DNA of 64,000 bases, taken from Enterobacteriaceae bacterium UBA7338 (GTDB lineage Bacteria; Pseudomonadota; Gammaproteobacteria; Enterobacterales; Enterobacteriaceae). Below are positions 54,304 through 63,982 of this stretch, piece by piece. The stretch's first letter is position 1. The number at the start of each line of letters is the position of its first letter. The notes below the pieces were generated by a model. It was not told the origin of the DNA, searched no databases, and saw only the letters and a program-made list of their open reading frames with translations. The stretch lies in assembly GCA_002480085.1 (NCBI GenBank), contig DKPJ01000001.1, positions 136,259-200,258 on the forward strand, written 5' to 3'. A program made the position numbers and the translations under genes.

Positions 54304-55350
54304 TTACGCCTTGTTCTGACGCCACCACTCGGCGAGCAGAACGCCGGTCGCGACGGAGACGTTGAGGCTTTCAACGTTGCCGGTGCCCGGAATAGCAAGG
54401 CTCAGATCGGCGCTGGCCAGCGCTGCATCGGAGAGACCGTCACGCTCCTGGCCCAGCACCAGCACCATCTTCTTCGGCAGTTCAGCCTGATAGAGCGGCG
54501 TACCTTCATGGCTGGAGGTGGTCACAATGGTGTAGCCCGCTTTGCGGAAGGCATCCAGCGCATCAAGCACGCTGTCACCGGTGATCGCCTGCACATGCTC
54601 AGCCCCACCCTCAGCGGTACGCACCGCTGCGCCAGACTCGATAATGGCTGCATCCTGCAGCACCACGCCCTTCACGCCGAAGTGCGCGCAGCTGCGCATC
54701 ATCGCGCCGAGGTTGTGCGGGTTGCCCACATCTTCCAGCGCCAGGACACAATCCTGCTCGCCCGCCTGGCTCACCCACTGCTGTACGGAGATGCCGCTAC
54801 GCTTTTTGATGATAAAGCAGACGCCACCGTGGTGTTCGGTACCGGACGCTTTTGCCAGCTCGGCTTCATCCACTACGTGGTAAGCCTTGCGGTTAGCGGC
54901 CATCCAGCGCAGCGCCTCTTTAAAGCGCGGCGTTACGCTCTGGACAAACCAGGCGCGAACGATACAGTCCGGGCGGCTCTGGAACAGCGCCTGGCAGGCG
55001 TTTTCACCGTAAACACGCGTCTCTTCAGCGCGCTGGCGGCGGATCACCTCTGGATCAATAACCGGCTTGCCGCTGGCTGACTCTTCGTCTGCTCTTACCG
55101 AATCGGCAACGGGCGGACGGGAGACGGTGCGCCACGGCGAGCCGCCGTCACGATCGTTATCACGGTCACGATCGCGACCAAAAGGTTTTCTCTCATCGCG
55201 GGCGGGGCGACGGCCACCGTCTGCACGAGACGAGCCCGGACGTCCGCCCCCCTTCCCGGTACGCGGGTTATGGGTACGTTTATCGGAATCATCATCACTG
55301 CGGACATACATCACTTTGACCTTGCCGCTTTTGTTTTTAAGTTCGTCGTT
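54304..55350 (-). CDS. yfiF: YfiF, SpoU-family RNA methyltransferase homologue
   Basis: 348 residues from MNDELKNKSGKVKVMYVRSD, preferred over an ATG 15 bases upstream because E. coli YfiF starts here. A long, Arg/Gly/Asp-rich disordered N-terminus (about 20-95) precedes a SpoU (TrmH) domain: LALEDVGNPHNLGAMMRSCAHFG, VLVLGQERDGL, SLNVSVATGVLLAEW. The RNA target is not established. Confidence 0.92.
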   Translation of the reverse strand, partial: NDELKNKSGKVKVMYVRSDDDSDKRTHNPRTGKGGGRPGSSRADGGRRPARDERKPFGRDRDRDNDRDGGSPWRTVSRPPVADSVRADEESASGKPVIDPEVIRRQRAEETRVYGENACQALFQSRPDCIVRAWFVQSVTPRFKEALRWMAANRKAYHVVDEAELAKASGTEHHGGVCFIIKKRSGISVQQWVSQAGEQDCVLALEDVGNPHNLGAMMRSCAHFGVKGVVLQDAAIIESGAAVRTAEGGAEHVQAITGDSVLDALDAFRKAGYTIVTTSSHEGTPLYQAELPKKMVLVLGQERDGLSDAALASADLSLAIPGTGNVESLNVSVATGVLLAEWWRQNKA

Positions 55351-55545
55351 CATGCTTTTCTCCACCAGCGCTGCGCGAAGCGCGCAGATTACCCGATGTG
55401 CAGACGCATAGCCATTACTTCATCTAAAAGCCTGCGACTATTGTACTCATTGAGTAAAACGCGTTGTTGTTTCGCACCCGCTCAAAGATAATATGTAACA
55501 TATTGGAAACATACTCTGTCCCACCGCACTACCCAGAGGTTAGTT

Positions 55546-55965
55546 ATGAATACCGTATGTGCAAGCTGTCAGGCACTGAACCGCATTCCCGATGACCATG
55601 CTACCGATGGCGCGAAATGTGGGCGCTGTGGCCACGATCTCTTCGATGGCGACGTGATTAACGCCACCGGCGAGACGCTGGACAAACTGCTGAAGGACGA
55701 TCTGCCGGTAGTGGTCGATTTCTGGGCCCCCTGGTGTGGTCCCTGCCGTAGCTTTGCCCCTATTTTTGAAGACGTTGCCGAAGAGCGCAGCGGCAAAGTG
55801 CGCTTTGTGAAGGTCAACACCGAAGCCGAACGCGAGCTGAGCGCCCGCTTCCGTATCCGCAGTATTCCAACCATCATGCTGTTTAAAAACGGCGAGGTTG
55901 TTGACATGCTGAGCGGCGCGGTGCCAAAAGCGCCGTTCGATAGCTGGCTGAACGAATCACTCTAA
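55546..55965 (+). CDS. trxC: TrxC, thioredoxin 2
   Basis: 139-residue cytoplasmic thioredoxin with an N-terminal zinc domain (C5, C8, C25, C28) and the active site WAPWCGPCRSF. OxyR-controlled in E. coli; I do not claim an OxyR site from this sequence. Confidence 0.97.
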   Translation: MNTVCASCQALNRIPDDHATDGAKCGRCGHDLFDGDVINATGETLDKLLKDDLPVVVDFWAPWCGPCRSFAPIFEDVAEERSGKVRFVKVNTEAERELSARFRIRSIPTIMLFKNGEVVDMLSGAVPKAPFDSWLNESL

Positions 55966-55970
55966 TCTTC

Positions 55971-55995
55971 CGGGGCGCGCTTGTGCCCCGTTTTT
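55971..55995 (+). terminator. trxC intrinsic terminator
   Basis: CGGGGC-gcgcttgt-GCCCCG followed by TTTTT, six bases after the trxC stop. Confidence 0.88.
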
Positions 55996-56032
55996 CCCTC
56001 TGCCACAATGGCGTTTTTTCTGCGCCACCTCT

Positions 56033-56737
56033 ATGACCGTGACCAATAACGCCGTACTGCAACTTCGGGCGCAACGTCTTGCTCGCGCCACACGCCCTTT
56101 TCTCGCCCGGGGTAACCGAATCCGTCGCTGTCAGCGCTGCCTGCTGCCGCAGAAGCAGTGTCTCTGCGCCACGCTGCAACCCAGCGCCGCCCGCAGCCGC
56201 TTCTGTCTGGTGATGTTTGATACCGAGCCGATGAAGCCCAGCAATACCGGACGGCTGATTGCCGATATCCTGCCGGATACCGCCGCATTCCAGTGGTCAC
56301 GCACCGAGCCGCCGCAGGGGCTGCTGGATCTGGTCGCCGACCCTGATTACCAGCCGATGGTCGTCTTTCCCGCCGCCTATGCGGGCAGCGAGCGTCAGGT
56401 GATCGCCGCGCCCCCCAGCGGTAAGCCGCCGCTGTTTATTATGCTCGACGGCACCTGGACCGAGGCGCGGAAGATGTTTCGCAAAAGCCCGTATCTTGAC
56501 GCCCTGCCGGTGATCTCGGTCGATCTCTCCCGCGTCTCCGCCTACCGCCTGCGCGAAGCCCAGGTTGAGGGCCAATACTGCACGGCCGAGGTGGCGATCG
56601 CCCTGCTCGATCTCGCCGCAGACCAGCATGCTGCTCAGGCGCTGGGGGATCACTTCTCCTGCTTCCGCACCCGCTATCTGGCAGGAAAAACGCATCATAA
56701 GGGCAGCGTCACAGCGGATATCGAAGAAAGCGTTTAA
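56033..56737 (+). CDS. tapT: TapT, tRNA-uridine aminocarboxypropyltransferase (DTW domain)
   Basis: 234 residues. The zinc-binding-like RRCQRCLLPQKQCLC near the N-terminus and the DTW-type motif FIMLDGTWTEARKMFRKSPYL identify the family; E. coli YfiP/TapT makes acp3U47 in tRNA. Followed after 32 bases by pat in the same direction. Confidence 0.94.
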   Translation: MTVTNNAVLQLRAQRLARATRPFLARGNRIRRCQRCLLPQKQCLCATLQPSAARSRFCLVMFDTEPMKPSNTGRLIADILPDTAAFQWSRTEPPQGLLDLVADPDYQPMVVFPAAYAGSERQVIAAPPSGKPPLFIMLDGTWTEARKMFRKSPYLDALPVISVDLSRVSAYRLREAQVEGQYCTAEVAIALLDLAADQHAAQALGDHFSCFRTRYLAGKTHHKGSVTADIEESV

Positions 56738-56769
56738 AATCATCGGGTCACTCTTTTCTGGAGACCGGT

Positions 56770-59430
56770 ATGAGCCAACGAGGACTGGAAGCGCTGCTGC
56801 GCCCTAAGTCGATTGCGGTGATTGGTGCCTCAATGAAGCCGGATCGCGCCGGTTTCCTGATGATGCGTAACCTGCTGGCCGGCGGCTTTGCCGGCCCTGT
56901 GCTGCCGGTGACGCCGGCCTGGAAAGCCGTGCAGGGGGTGCTGGCCTGGCCGGATGTCGCCAGCCTGCCCTTTACGCCGGATCTCGCCGTGCTCTGTACC
57001 CATGCGAAACGCAACCTGAGCCTGCTGGAGGCGCTAGGCCAGAAGGGGTGTAAGACCTGCATCATCCTCTCTGCGCCGCCGGAACAGCATGCCGACCTGC
57101 TGGCCTGCGCCAGCCGTTTCCAGATGCGCCTGCTGGGGCCAAACAGCCTCGGCCTGCTGGCGCCCTGGCAGGGGCTTAACGCCAGCTTTTCGCCGGTGCC
57201 GATCGCCCGCGGCAAGCTGGCCTTTATCTCCCAGTCGGCGGCAGTATCCAATACCATTCTCGACTGGGCGCAGCAGCGAGAGATAGGCTTCTCCTACTTT
57301 ATCGCCCTCGGTGACAGCCTGGATATCGACGTCGATGAGCTTCTCGACTTCCTTGCCCGTGACAGCAAAACCAGCGCCATCCTGCTCTACCTTGAGCATC
57401 TGAGCGACGCCCGACGTTTTGTCTCTGCCGCCCGTAGCGCCTCGCGTAATAAGCCGATCCTGGTGATTAAAAGCGGCCGTAGCCCGGCGGCCCAGCGCCT
57501 TCTGCATGTTAACGCCGGGATGGATCCCGCCTGGGATGCGGCAATCCAGCGCGCAGGCCTGCTACGAGTGCAGGATACCCATGAGCTTTTCTCCGCCGTT
57601 GAGACCCTGAGCCATATGCGCCCGCTGCGCGGAGAGCGCCTGATGATGATCAGCAACGGCGCAGCACCGGCGGCGCTGGCGCTGGACGAGCTGTGGCTGC
57701 GCAACGGCAAGCTGGCGGCTCTCGGCGAAGAGACCCTCTCCCGCCTGCGTGAGGCGCTACCCGGATCCGTCGTGGCGGATAACCCGCTGGATCTGCGTGA
57801 CGATGCCAGCAGCGAGCGCTATATCACCGCACTTAATATCCTGCTCGACAGCCCGGACTATGATGCCCTGTTGGTGATCCACTCCCCCAGCGCCGTGGCA
57901 CCCGGCAGCGAGAGCGCGCTGGCCCTGATTGACGCGTTGAAAAAGCATCCACGCGGTAAATATGTCACCGTGCTGACCAACTGGTGCGGGGAGTTCTCCT
58001 CCCAGGAGGCCCGCCGCCTGTTTAGCGAAGCGGGGCTGCCGACCTACCGGACGCCAGAGGGGACCATCACCGCCTTTATGCATATGGTGGAGTACCGACG
58101 TAACCAGAAGCAGCTCCGGGAAACCCCGGCCCTGCCCAGTAACCTGAACGCCGATACCGCCGAAGCGCATACGCTGTTGCAGCAGGCTATCGATGAGGGA
58201 GCCACCACGCTCGATACCCATGAAGTCCAGCCGGTGCTTCGCGCCTACGGGCTGCAAACGCTCCCCACCTGGATTGCCAGCGACAGCGCAGAGGCGGTGC
58301 ACATTGCCGGGCAGATTGGCTACCCCGTCGCCCTAAAGCTGCGCTCGCCGGATATTCCCCATAAGTCGGAAGTTCAGGGGGTAATGCTCTATCTGCGTAC
58401 CGCTGCGGAGGTGCAGCAGGCGGCAGAGGCGATTATCGATCGCGTTAAAATGCGCTGGCCGCAGGCGCGGGTTCACGGTTTGCAGGTGCAGAGCATGGCT
58501 AACCGTGCAGGCGCCCAGGAGCTGCGGGTGGTGGTCGAGCAGGATCCGGTCTTTGGCCCGCTGATTATGCTGGGCGAAGGCGGCGTTGAGTGGCGAGCGC
58601 AGGATCAGGCCGCGGTAGCGCTGCCGCCATTGAACATGAACCTTGCCCGCTACCTAGTTATTCAGGCCATCAAGAATAAGAAGATCCGCGGACGCAGCGG
58701 TCTGCAGCCGCTGGACGTGATCGGCCTGAGCCAGTTTCTGGTGCGGGTATCGAACCTGATCGTTGCCTGCCCGGAGATCCAGCGGCTGGATATTCATCCG
58801 CTGCTGGCCTCGGCCGGGGAGTTTACCGCCCTTGACGTAACGATGACGCTGGCTGCGTTTAGCGGCAGCAGCGAGAGCCGGCTGGCGATTCGTCCCTATC
58901 CTCAGCATCTTGAGGAGAGCGTAACGCTGAAAAACGGCGACGCCTGCCTGTTTCGCCCGATCCTGCCTGAAGATGAGCCGGCCCTGCAGCGCTTTATCGA
59001 CCAGGTCACAAAAGAGGATCTTTATTATCGTTACTTCAGTGAGATCAACGAATTTACCCATGAAGACTTAGCCAACATGACCCAGATCGACTACGATCGG
59101 GAGATGGCGATTGTTGCCGTGCGGCGTACTAAAGATGGCGAAGAGATCCTGGGCGTGACGCGGGCGATCTCCGATCCGGACAACGTTGATGCGGAGTTTG
59201 CCGTACTGGTCCGCTCCGACCTCAAGGGTCTGGGTCTGGGGCGGCGTCTGCTGGAGAAACTGATTGGTTACACCCGCGATCACGGTCTCATGCGCCTGAA
59301 TGGTATTACGATGCCTAATAATCGCGGTATGGTAACGCTGGCACGTAAACTCGGCTTTACCGTTGATATCCAGCTCGAGGATGGGATTGTCAGCCTGACG
59401 CTTCCTCTTGCCGGGACAGGCGGCCCCTGA
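56770..59430 (+). CDS. pat: Pat (YfiQ/PatZ), protein lysine acetyltransferase
   Basis: 886 residues. An N-terminal ADP-forming acyl-CoA synthetase-like region (CoA-binding RPKSIAVIGASMKPDRAGF, ligase and ATP-grasp-like segments to about 690) is fused to a C-terminal GNAT domain (about 725-880, VRSDLKGLGLGRRLLEKLIGYTRDHG). It acetylates Acs and other proteins with acetyl-CoA, silencing acetate activation. In E. coli controlled by cAMP-CRP. Confidence 0.95.
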   Translation: MSQRGLEALLRPKSIAVIGASMKPDRAGFLMMRNLLAGGFAGPVLPVTPAWKAVQGVLAWPDVASLPFTPDLAVLCTHAKRNLSLLEALGQKGCKTCIILSAPPEQHADLLACASRFQMRLLGPNSLGLLAPWQGLNASFSPVPIARGKLAFISQSAAVSNTILDWAQQREIGFSYFIALGDSLDIDVDELLDFLARDSKTSAILLYLEHLSDARRFVSAARSASRNKPILVIKSGRSPAAQRLLHVNAGMDPAWDAAIQRAGLLRVQDTHELFSAVETLSHMRPLRGERLMMISNGAAPAALALDELWLRNGKLAALGEETLSRLREALPGSVVADNPLDLRDDASSERYITALNILLDSPDYDALLVIHSPSAVAPGSESALALIDALKKHPRGKYVTVLTNWCGEFSSQEARRLFSEAGLPTYRTPEGTITAFMHMVEYRRNQKQLRETPALPSNLNADTAEAHTLLQQAIDEGATTLDTHEVQPVLRAYGLQTLPTWIASDSAEAVHIAGQIGYPVALKLRSPDIPHKSEVQGVMLYLRTAAEVQQAAEAIIDRVKMRWPQARVHGLQVQSMANRAGAQELRVVVEQDPVFGPLIMLGEGGVEWRAQDQAAVALPPLNMNLARYLVIQAIKNKKIRGRSGLQPLDVIGLSQFLVRVSNLIVACPEIQRLDIHPLLASAGEFTALDVTMTLAAFSGSSESRLAIRPYPQHLEESVTLKNGDACLFRPILPEDEPALQRFIDQVTKEDLYYRYFSEINEFTHEDLANMTQIDYDREMAIVAVRRTKDGEEILGVTRAISDPDNVDAEFAVLVRSDLKGLGLGRRLLEKLIGYTRDHGLMRLNGITMPNNRGMVTLARKLGFTVDIQLEDGIVSLTLPLAGTGGP

Positions 59431-59560
59431 GTAAGGTACTGGAAATGTTGACCACTTTCGCTGGCTCTGGTGTTATCATTGTCGGCTTATGTGGTCTGCA
59501 TGCTTCTGTAGATGCATGATACAGAGGACCCTTCAATAAACAGAGAAGATACGCACTGTG

Positions 59561-60916
59561 ATGTTGTCAAAATTTAAGCGTAATAAACATCAACAACACC
59601 TTGCTCAACTACCTAAGCTCTCTCAGTCAGTTGATGATGTCACGTTTTATTACTCTCCCGCTGACTTTCGGGAGACGCTGCTTAAACAGATTGCCAGTGC
59701 AACACAACGCATCTGTATTATTGCCCTGTACCTTGAGCAGGACGACGGCGGTAAAGACATTATGGCAGCGCTCTATGAAGCGAAACGCCAGCGTCCGGAG
59801 CTGGACGTCCGCGTACTGGTTGACTGGCACCGTGCCCAGCGTGGCCGTATCGGTGCCGCAGCGGCCAACACGAATGCCGACTGGTACTGCCGTCTGGCGC
59901 AGGAGAACCCTGGCGTCGATATCGCCGTTTACGGCGTGCCGGTGAATACCCGTGAAGCGCTGGGCGTGCTGCACTATAAAGGCTTTATCATTGATGATGC
60001 CGTGCTTTACAGCGGTGCCAGCCTGAACGATGTCTACCTGCATCAGCATGAGAAGTACCGCTACGACCGCTACCAGCTGATCCGCAATGCGCGGATGGCT
60101 GACATCATGCTGGAGTGGGTCGATAAAAACCTGATTCAGGGGTGCGGCGTTAACCGCCTCGATAGTGAGCAGCGGCCTAAAAGCCCGGAAATCAAAAATG
60201 ATATTCGGCAGTTCCGCCAGGAGCTGCGTGATGCAGGCTACCATTTCCAGGGCGATGCGGATAACGAGCAGCTGGCGGTCACGCCGCTGGTTGGCCTTGG
60301 CAAAACCAGCCTGCTCAACAAGACCATTTTCCATCTGATGCCGTGCACCGAGCACAAGCTGACGATCTGCACCCCCTACTTTAACCTGCCGGCGGTGCTG
60401 GTGCGCAATATCATTCAGCTGCTGCGCGAAGGTAAGAAAGTGGAGATTATCGTCGGCGATAAGACGGCGAACGATTTCTATATTCCGGAAAACGAGCCGT
60501 TTAAGATCATCGGTGCACTGCCCTATCTCTATGAGATCAACCTGCGCCGCTTCCTGAGCCGTCTACAGTACTATGTGAATACCGATCAGCTCATTGTCCG
60601 CCTGTGGAAAGACGCGGATAACAGCTATCACCTGAAGGGAATGTGGGTGGATGATGAGTGGCTGCTGCTGACCGGCAACAACCTTAACCCACGCGCATGG
60701 CGACTGGATCTGGAAAATGCGATCCTTATCCACGATCCGCAGCAGGAGCTGGCGCCGCAGCGTGATAAAGAGCTTGAGCTGATCCGCACCCACACCACCG
60801 TGGTGAAGCACTATCGCGATCTGCAAAGCATCGCCGAGTACCCGGTTAAGGTGCGTAAGCTGATCCGCCGCCTGCGTCGGATACGTATCGACAGGCTGAT
60901 CAGCCGTATTCTGTAA
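59561..60916 (+). CDS. pssA: PssA, CDP-diacylglycerol-serine O-phosphatidyltransferase
   Basis: 451 residues from MLSKFKRNKHQQHLAQLPK; a GTG directly before this ATG is in frame but the ATG matches E. coli. Phospholipase-D fold with two HKD-type motifs, LHYKGFIIDDAVLYSGASLND and YHLKGMWVDDEWLLLTGNNLN. Makes phosphatidylserine, precursor of PE, at ribosome or membrane surface. Confidence 0.97.
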   Translation: MLSKFKRNKHQQHLAQLPKLSQSVDDVTFYYSPADFRETLLKQIASATQRICIIALYLEQDDGGKDIMAALYEAKRQRPELDVRVLVDWHRAQRGRIGAAAANTNADWYCRLAQENPGVDIAVYGVPVNTREALGVLHYKGFIIDDAVLYSGASLNDVYLHQHEKYRYDRYQLIRNARMADIMLEWVDKNLIQGCGVNRLDSEQRPKSPEIKNDIRQFRQELRDAGYHFQGDADNEQLAVTPLVGLGKTSLLNKTIFHLMPCTEHKLTICTPYFNLPAVLVRNIIQLLREGKKVEIIVGDKTANDFYIPENEPFKIIGALPYLYEINLRRFLSRLQYYVNTDQLIVRLWKDADNSYHLKGMWVDDEWLLLTGNNLNPRAWRLDLENAILIHDPQQELAPQRDKELELIRTHTTVVKHYRDLQSIAEYPVKVRKLIRRLRRIRIDRLISRIL

Positions 60917-60931
60917 CCTGCACACAACGTC

Positions 60932-60959
60932 AGGCCCCGTCATCGATGGGGCCTTTTTA
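60932..60959 (+). terminator. pssA intrinsic terminator
   Basis: AGGCCCC-gtcatcgat-GGGGCCT with TTTTTA after it, 16 bases past the pssA stop and just upstream of yfiM. Confidence 0.9.
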
Positions 60960-60971
60960 TTGGGATTAGCG

Positions 60972-61292
60972 ATGCGCGCTCTTATCTTACCTTCCCTGCT
61001 GCTCTTAACCGGCTGCACGCATATGGCTGACGATCAATGGCACGGTCAGGACAAGGCCCAGCACTTTCTCGCCTCCGCCATGCTCTCTGCTGCCGGTAAC
61101 GAGTATGCCCAGCGCCAGGGTATGAGCGCCGATCGCAGCGCCGCTATTGGAGTGATGTTTTCACTGAGCCTGGGGGCATCGAAAGAGCTGTGGGATAGCC
61201 GCCCGGCAGGAAGCGGCTGGAGCTGGAAAGATTTTGCCTGGGATGTGGCCGGGGCTACGACGGGTTACACCGTCTGGCAGCTGGCGCGCTAG
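60972..61292 (+). CDS. yfiM: YfiM, small lipoprotein
   Basis: 106 residues with a short signal and lipobox LLTGC (Cys15); an in-frame TTG four codons upstream is less likely. The YfiM family is conserved beside pssA in enterics. A hydrophobic C-terminal stretch (about 52-100) with FAWDVAGATTGYTVWQL is present. Function unknown. Tail-to-tail 4-base overlap with the DUF4385 gene. Confidence 0.88.
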   Translation: MRALILPSLLLLTGCTHMADDQWHGQDKAQHFLASAMLSAAGNEYAQRQGMSADRSAAIGVMFSLSLGASKELWDSRPAGSGWSWKDFAWDVAGATTGYTVWQLAR

Positions 61293-61741
61293 CCCCATTT
61301 CGCCTGATGGGCTTTTTTGCGCTTCAGGTAATCCTCATCGGCCCGGATCCGATCCCACCAGGTTTTAAAGATCGCTGCTGCAGCGGCCTTAACCGGATCG
61401 TTGCCGCGTGGATTTAGCTCGCGATTCTCATCATACTTTTTGCCGCCCTTGTAGTTGGCATAACGCCGGGCACGGGTATAACCCATCTGAATAAACTTAC
61501 GGGCCATATCCATGCCCACGAAGTCATCATTCTTGCGGTACTCCTCAAACAGGGCATAAATCTGTTCCGCTGATTTCTGCGCCGACTCCGGATCCTTATA
61601 GCGCCAGAAGGGCAGGATCTCACCCTTATACGGCTCGACCAGCAGTACGCCCTGCTCGCCCCGGCCAACCTGATAACGTTCGGGATGCTGACGAAAATCG
61701 GTTTCAGTAAAGTCCTGCTCATAATCAAATTCTTTGCGCAC
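61289..61741 (-). CDS. DUF4385 protein of unknown function
   Basis: 150 residues starting at GTG with GGAGAAG upstream. Contains the family core YQVGRGEQGVLLVEPYKGEILPFWRYKDPE and DDFVGMDMARKFIQMGYTRARRYANYKGGKKY. Soluble, basic, no signal peptide. I recognise the family only as DUF4385; no role is known to me. Placed between yfiM and the ThDP enzyme gene, where E. coli has kgtP. Confidence 0.8.
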   Translation of the reverse strand: MRKEFDYEQDFTETDFRQHPERYQVGRGEQGVLLVEPYKGEILPFWRYKDPESAQKSAEQIYALFEEYRKNDDFVGMDMARKFIQMGYTRARRYANYKGGKKYDENRELNPRGNDPVKAAAAAIFKTWWDRIRADEDYLKRKKAHQAKWG

Positions 61742-61860
61742 CGGGCTTCTCCGTTGTGATTACTCTTCTAACCATAGCACTCTTCAGAGAACTCCCCCTT
61801 TTTCGCCCATTTGCCTTAGGTGAACTATCCTCCAACAAACACCTGACGCGAGGAAAAATA

Positions 61861-63657
61861 ATGGCCCAGATGACCAGTGACTTCTTTGTAGAACGATTAA
61901 AAGCCTGGGGCGTAACCCGTATTTACGGTTATCCAGGGGATGGTATTAACGGCGTGCTTGGCGCGCTACAGCGTGCTGAAAAGGCGGGAGACGGGATTGA
62001 GTTTATTCAGGTGCGCCATGAAGAGATGGCCGCGTTTATGGCCTGCGCCCACGCCAAGTTTACCGGCGAGCCTGGCGTCTGCCTCTCTACCGGCGGGCCA
62101 GGTGCGACCCACCTGCTGACGGGCCTGTATGACGCCCGCATGGACCATATGCCGGTCATTGCCATTGCCGGCCAGGCTGAGGCGACGGCCCGCGGCTCAA
62201 ATTATCAGCAAGAGATCAACCTCGATCGCGTATTCAGCGACGTGGCGAACTTCGTGCAGGAGGCCGCAACGCCTTCTCAGGTACGTCATCTGGTGGATCG
62301 CGGCGTGCGCATCGCCAAGGCCAATAACGGCGTCACGGTACTGATCCTGCCGAAGGATATTCAGGATGAAGAGTGGCAGGAGCCGCAGCATGCCCACGGT
62401 TTTACCCATTCAGGCCCGGGTTATCAACGCCCGCAGGTTATTCCCTATCAGTACGATCTCCAGCGCGCCGCTGACATCCTCAACGAGGGTAAGAAGGTAG
62501 CGATTCTGATTGGCGCAGGCGCGCGGGATGCCGCAGTTGAAGTGGTTCAGGCGGCTAACCTGCTTGGTGCAGGAGTAGCGAAGGCGCTACTGGGTAAGGA
62601 TATTTTGCCTGACGATGCGCCGTTTGTGACCGGCTGTATTGGGCTTCTGGGTACCGAGCCATCCTGGGATCTGATGCAGGAGTGTGACACCCTGCTGATG
62701 ATTGGTACTGGCTTCCCGTGGACTGAGTTTTTACCCAAGGAGGGCCAGGCACGCGCTGTACAGATCGATATTGATGCTTCCATGCTGGGGTTACGTTATC
62801 CCACCGAAGTGAATCTGCACGGTGACGCGGTCAGTACGCTACAGGCACTGCTGCCTCTGCTTAAGCATAAGGACGATCGTGCGTGGCAGGAGAAAATTGC
62901 GGTTTCGGTCCAGGCATGGTGGGAGAAAATGGAGGAGCGGGCGATGGCGAAAGCCAATCCGGTCAACCCTCAGCGCGTGGTGTGGGAGATGTCACCCCTG
63001 CTACCGGACAATGCCATCGTCACGTCCGACTCAGGCTCCTGCGCGAACTGGTACGCACGTGATTTCAGAATTAAGCAGGGCCAGCGCTCTTCGCTATCGG
63101 GCGGTCTCGCCTGCATGGGCGCAGCGGTGCCCTATGCTATCGCCGCTAAGTTTGCCTTCCCGGAAAAACCGGTCGTTGCGCTGGTAGGCGATGGCGCCAT
63201 GCAGATGAATAACATGGCTGAGTTAATTACTATTCGGAAGTACTGGCAGGGCTGGTCCGATCCACGACTCATTGTTTGCGTATTTAACAATGGCGATCTT
63301 AATCAGGTGACCTGGGAACAGCGCGTCATGGAGGGGAATCCCCGCTTTGAGGCGACTCAGGATGTGCCAGACGTGCCTTACGCTAAGTTTGCAGAGTCCA
63401 TTGGGCTAAAAGGGATCTTCGTTGACGATCCAGATAAGCTACATGACGCATGGAATGAAGCGTTGAGTGCGGATCGCCCGGTGGTGCTGGAGGTTAAAAC
63501 TGACCCGGAAGTCGCGCCTCTGCCGCCGCATATTACGTTTGAACAGGCAAAAGCGTTTATGTCATCGATGGCCAAAGGCGACCGCTCTGCAGGTAAAGTG
63601 ATCGCCGATACGGCAAGTCAAATTATGAATACGGTTCTACCGGGGCATAAAGCGTAA
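61861..63657 (+). CDS. ThDP-dependent enzyme, pyruvate oxidase / acetolactate synthase family
   Basis: 598 residues from the ATG with GAGG 8-9 bases upstream. N-terminal ThDP-PYR domain with the conserved Glu in VRHEEMAAFMA and a CLSTGGPGATHLLTGLYDA segment; central domain about 195-330; C-terminal ThDP-PP domain with ALVGDGAMQMNNMAEL and FNNGDL (the GDG-to-NN motif). It resembles B. subtilis YdaP-type putative pyruvate oxidases and is not PoxB itself: the long C-terminal membrane-binding tail of PoxB is not evident. Substrate could be pyruvate. Single gene between DUF4385 and the rRNA terminators. Confidence 0.83.
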   Translation: MAQMTSDFFVERLKAWGVTRIYGYPGDGINGVLGALQRAEKAGDGIEFIQVRHEEMAAFMACAHAKFTGEPGVCLSTGGPGATHLLTGLYDARMDHMPVIAIAGQAEATARGSNYQQEINLDRVFSDVANFVQEAATPSQVRHLVDRGVRIAKANNGVTVLILPKDIQDEEWQEPQHAHGFTHSGPGYQRPQVIPYQYDLQRAADILNEGKKVAILIGAGARDAAVEVVQAANLLGAGVAKALLGKDILPDDAPFVTGCIGLLGTEPSWDLMQECDTLLMIGTGFPWTEFLPKEGQARAVQIDIDASMLGLRYPTEVNLHGDAVSTLQALLPLLKHKDDRAWQEKIAVSVQAWWEKMEERAMAKANPVNPQRVVWEMSPLLPDNAIVTSDSGSCANWYARDFRIKQGQRSSLSGGLACMGAAVPYAIAAKFAFPEKPVVALVGDGAMQMNNMAELITIRKYWQGWSDPRLIVCVFNNGDLNQVTWEQRVMEGNPRFEATQDVPDVPYAKFAESIGLKGIFVDDPDKLHDAWNEALSADRPVVLEVKTDPEVAPLPPHITFEQAKAFMSSMAKGDRSAGKVIADTASQIMNTVLPGHKA

Positions 63658-63677
63658 AGCATCAGGTTCGATATCAC

Positions 63678-63755
63678 GCCGGGCGGCACGCTGTTTGCCC
63701 GGCCTACGGGGGACAGGTGCCGTCTGCAGGCCCGGTAAGCGCAGCGCCACCGGGC
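63678..63755. repeat. REP/BIME element after the ThDP enzyme gene
   Basis: GCCGGGCGGCACGCTGTTTG-CCCGGCCTAC and GCAGGCCCGGTAAGCGCAGC-GCCACCGGGC, two inverted REP units, between the ThDP gene and the rRNA operon terminators. Confidence 0.85.
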
Positions 63756-63776
63756 GCCGGTCTGCCGCAACGCAAA

Positions 63777-63800
63777 AAGGCCATCCTTCCGGATGGCCTT
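63777..63800 (-). terminator. Second terminator (T2) of the rRNA operon
   Basis: AAGGCCATCC-ggaa-GGATGGCCTT followed by TTTTTGCG on the minus strand, the standard enteric rrn T2. Between T2 and T1 lies a conserved rrn spacer including a second partial copy of the 5S 3' end (TGATGCCTGGCAG at 63811). Confidence 0.93.
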
Positions 63801-63943
63801 CTGCTTTATTTGATGCCTGGCAGCTGCGGCGGGCGTCCTGCCCGCCGCCCTCCGGGCCGTTGCTGCGCAACGTGCAAATCCGCTCCCGGCGGATTTGTCC
63901 CTCCTCAGGAGAGCGCTCACCGACAGACAACAGACAAAAGAAA

Positions 63944-63969
63944 AAGCCCTGCACTTTCGTACAGGGCTT
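63944..63969 (-). terminator. First terminator (T1) of the rRNA operon
   Basis: AAGCCCTG-tacgaaagtg-CAGGGCTT with a following U-rich tract on the minus strand, 13 bases after the 5S 3' end. Confidence 0.93.
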
Positions 63970-63982
63970 GTTCTTCTGTTTG

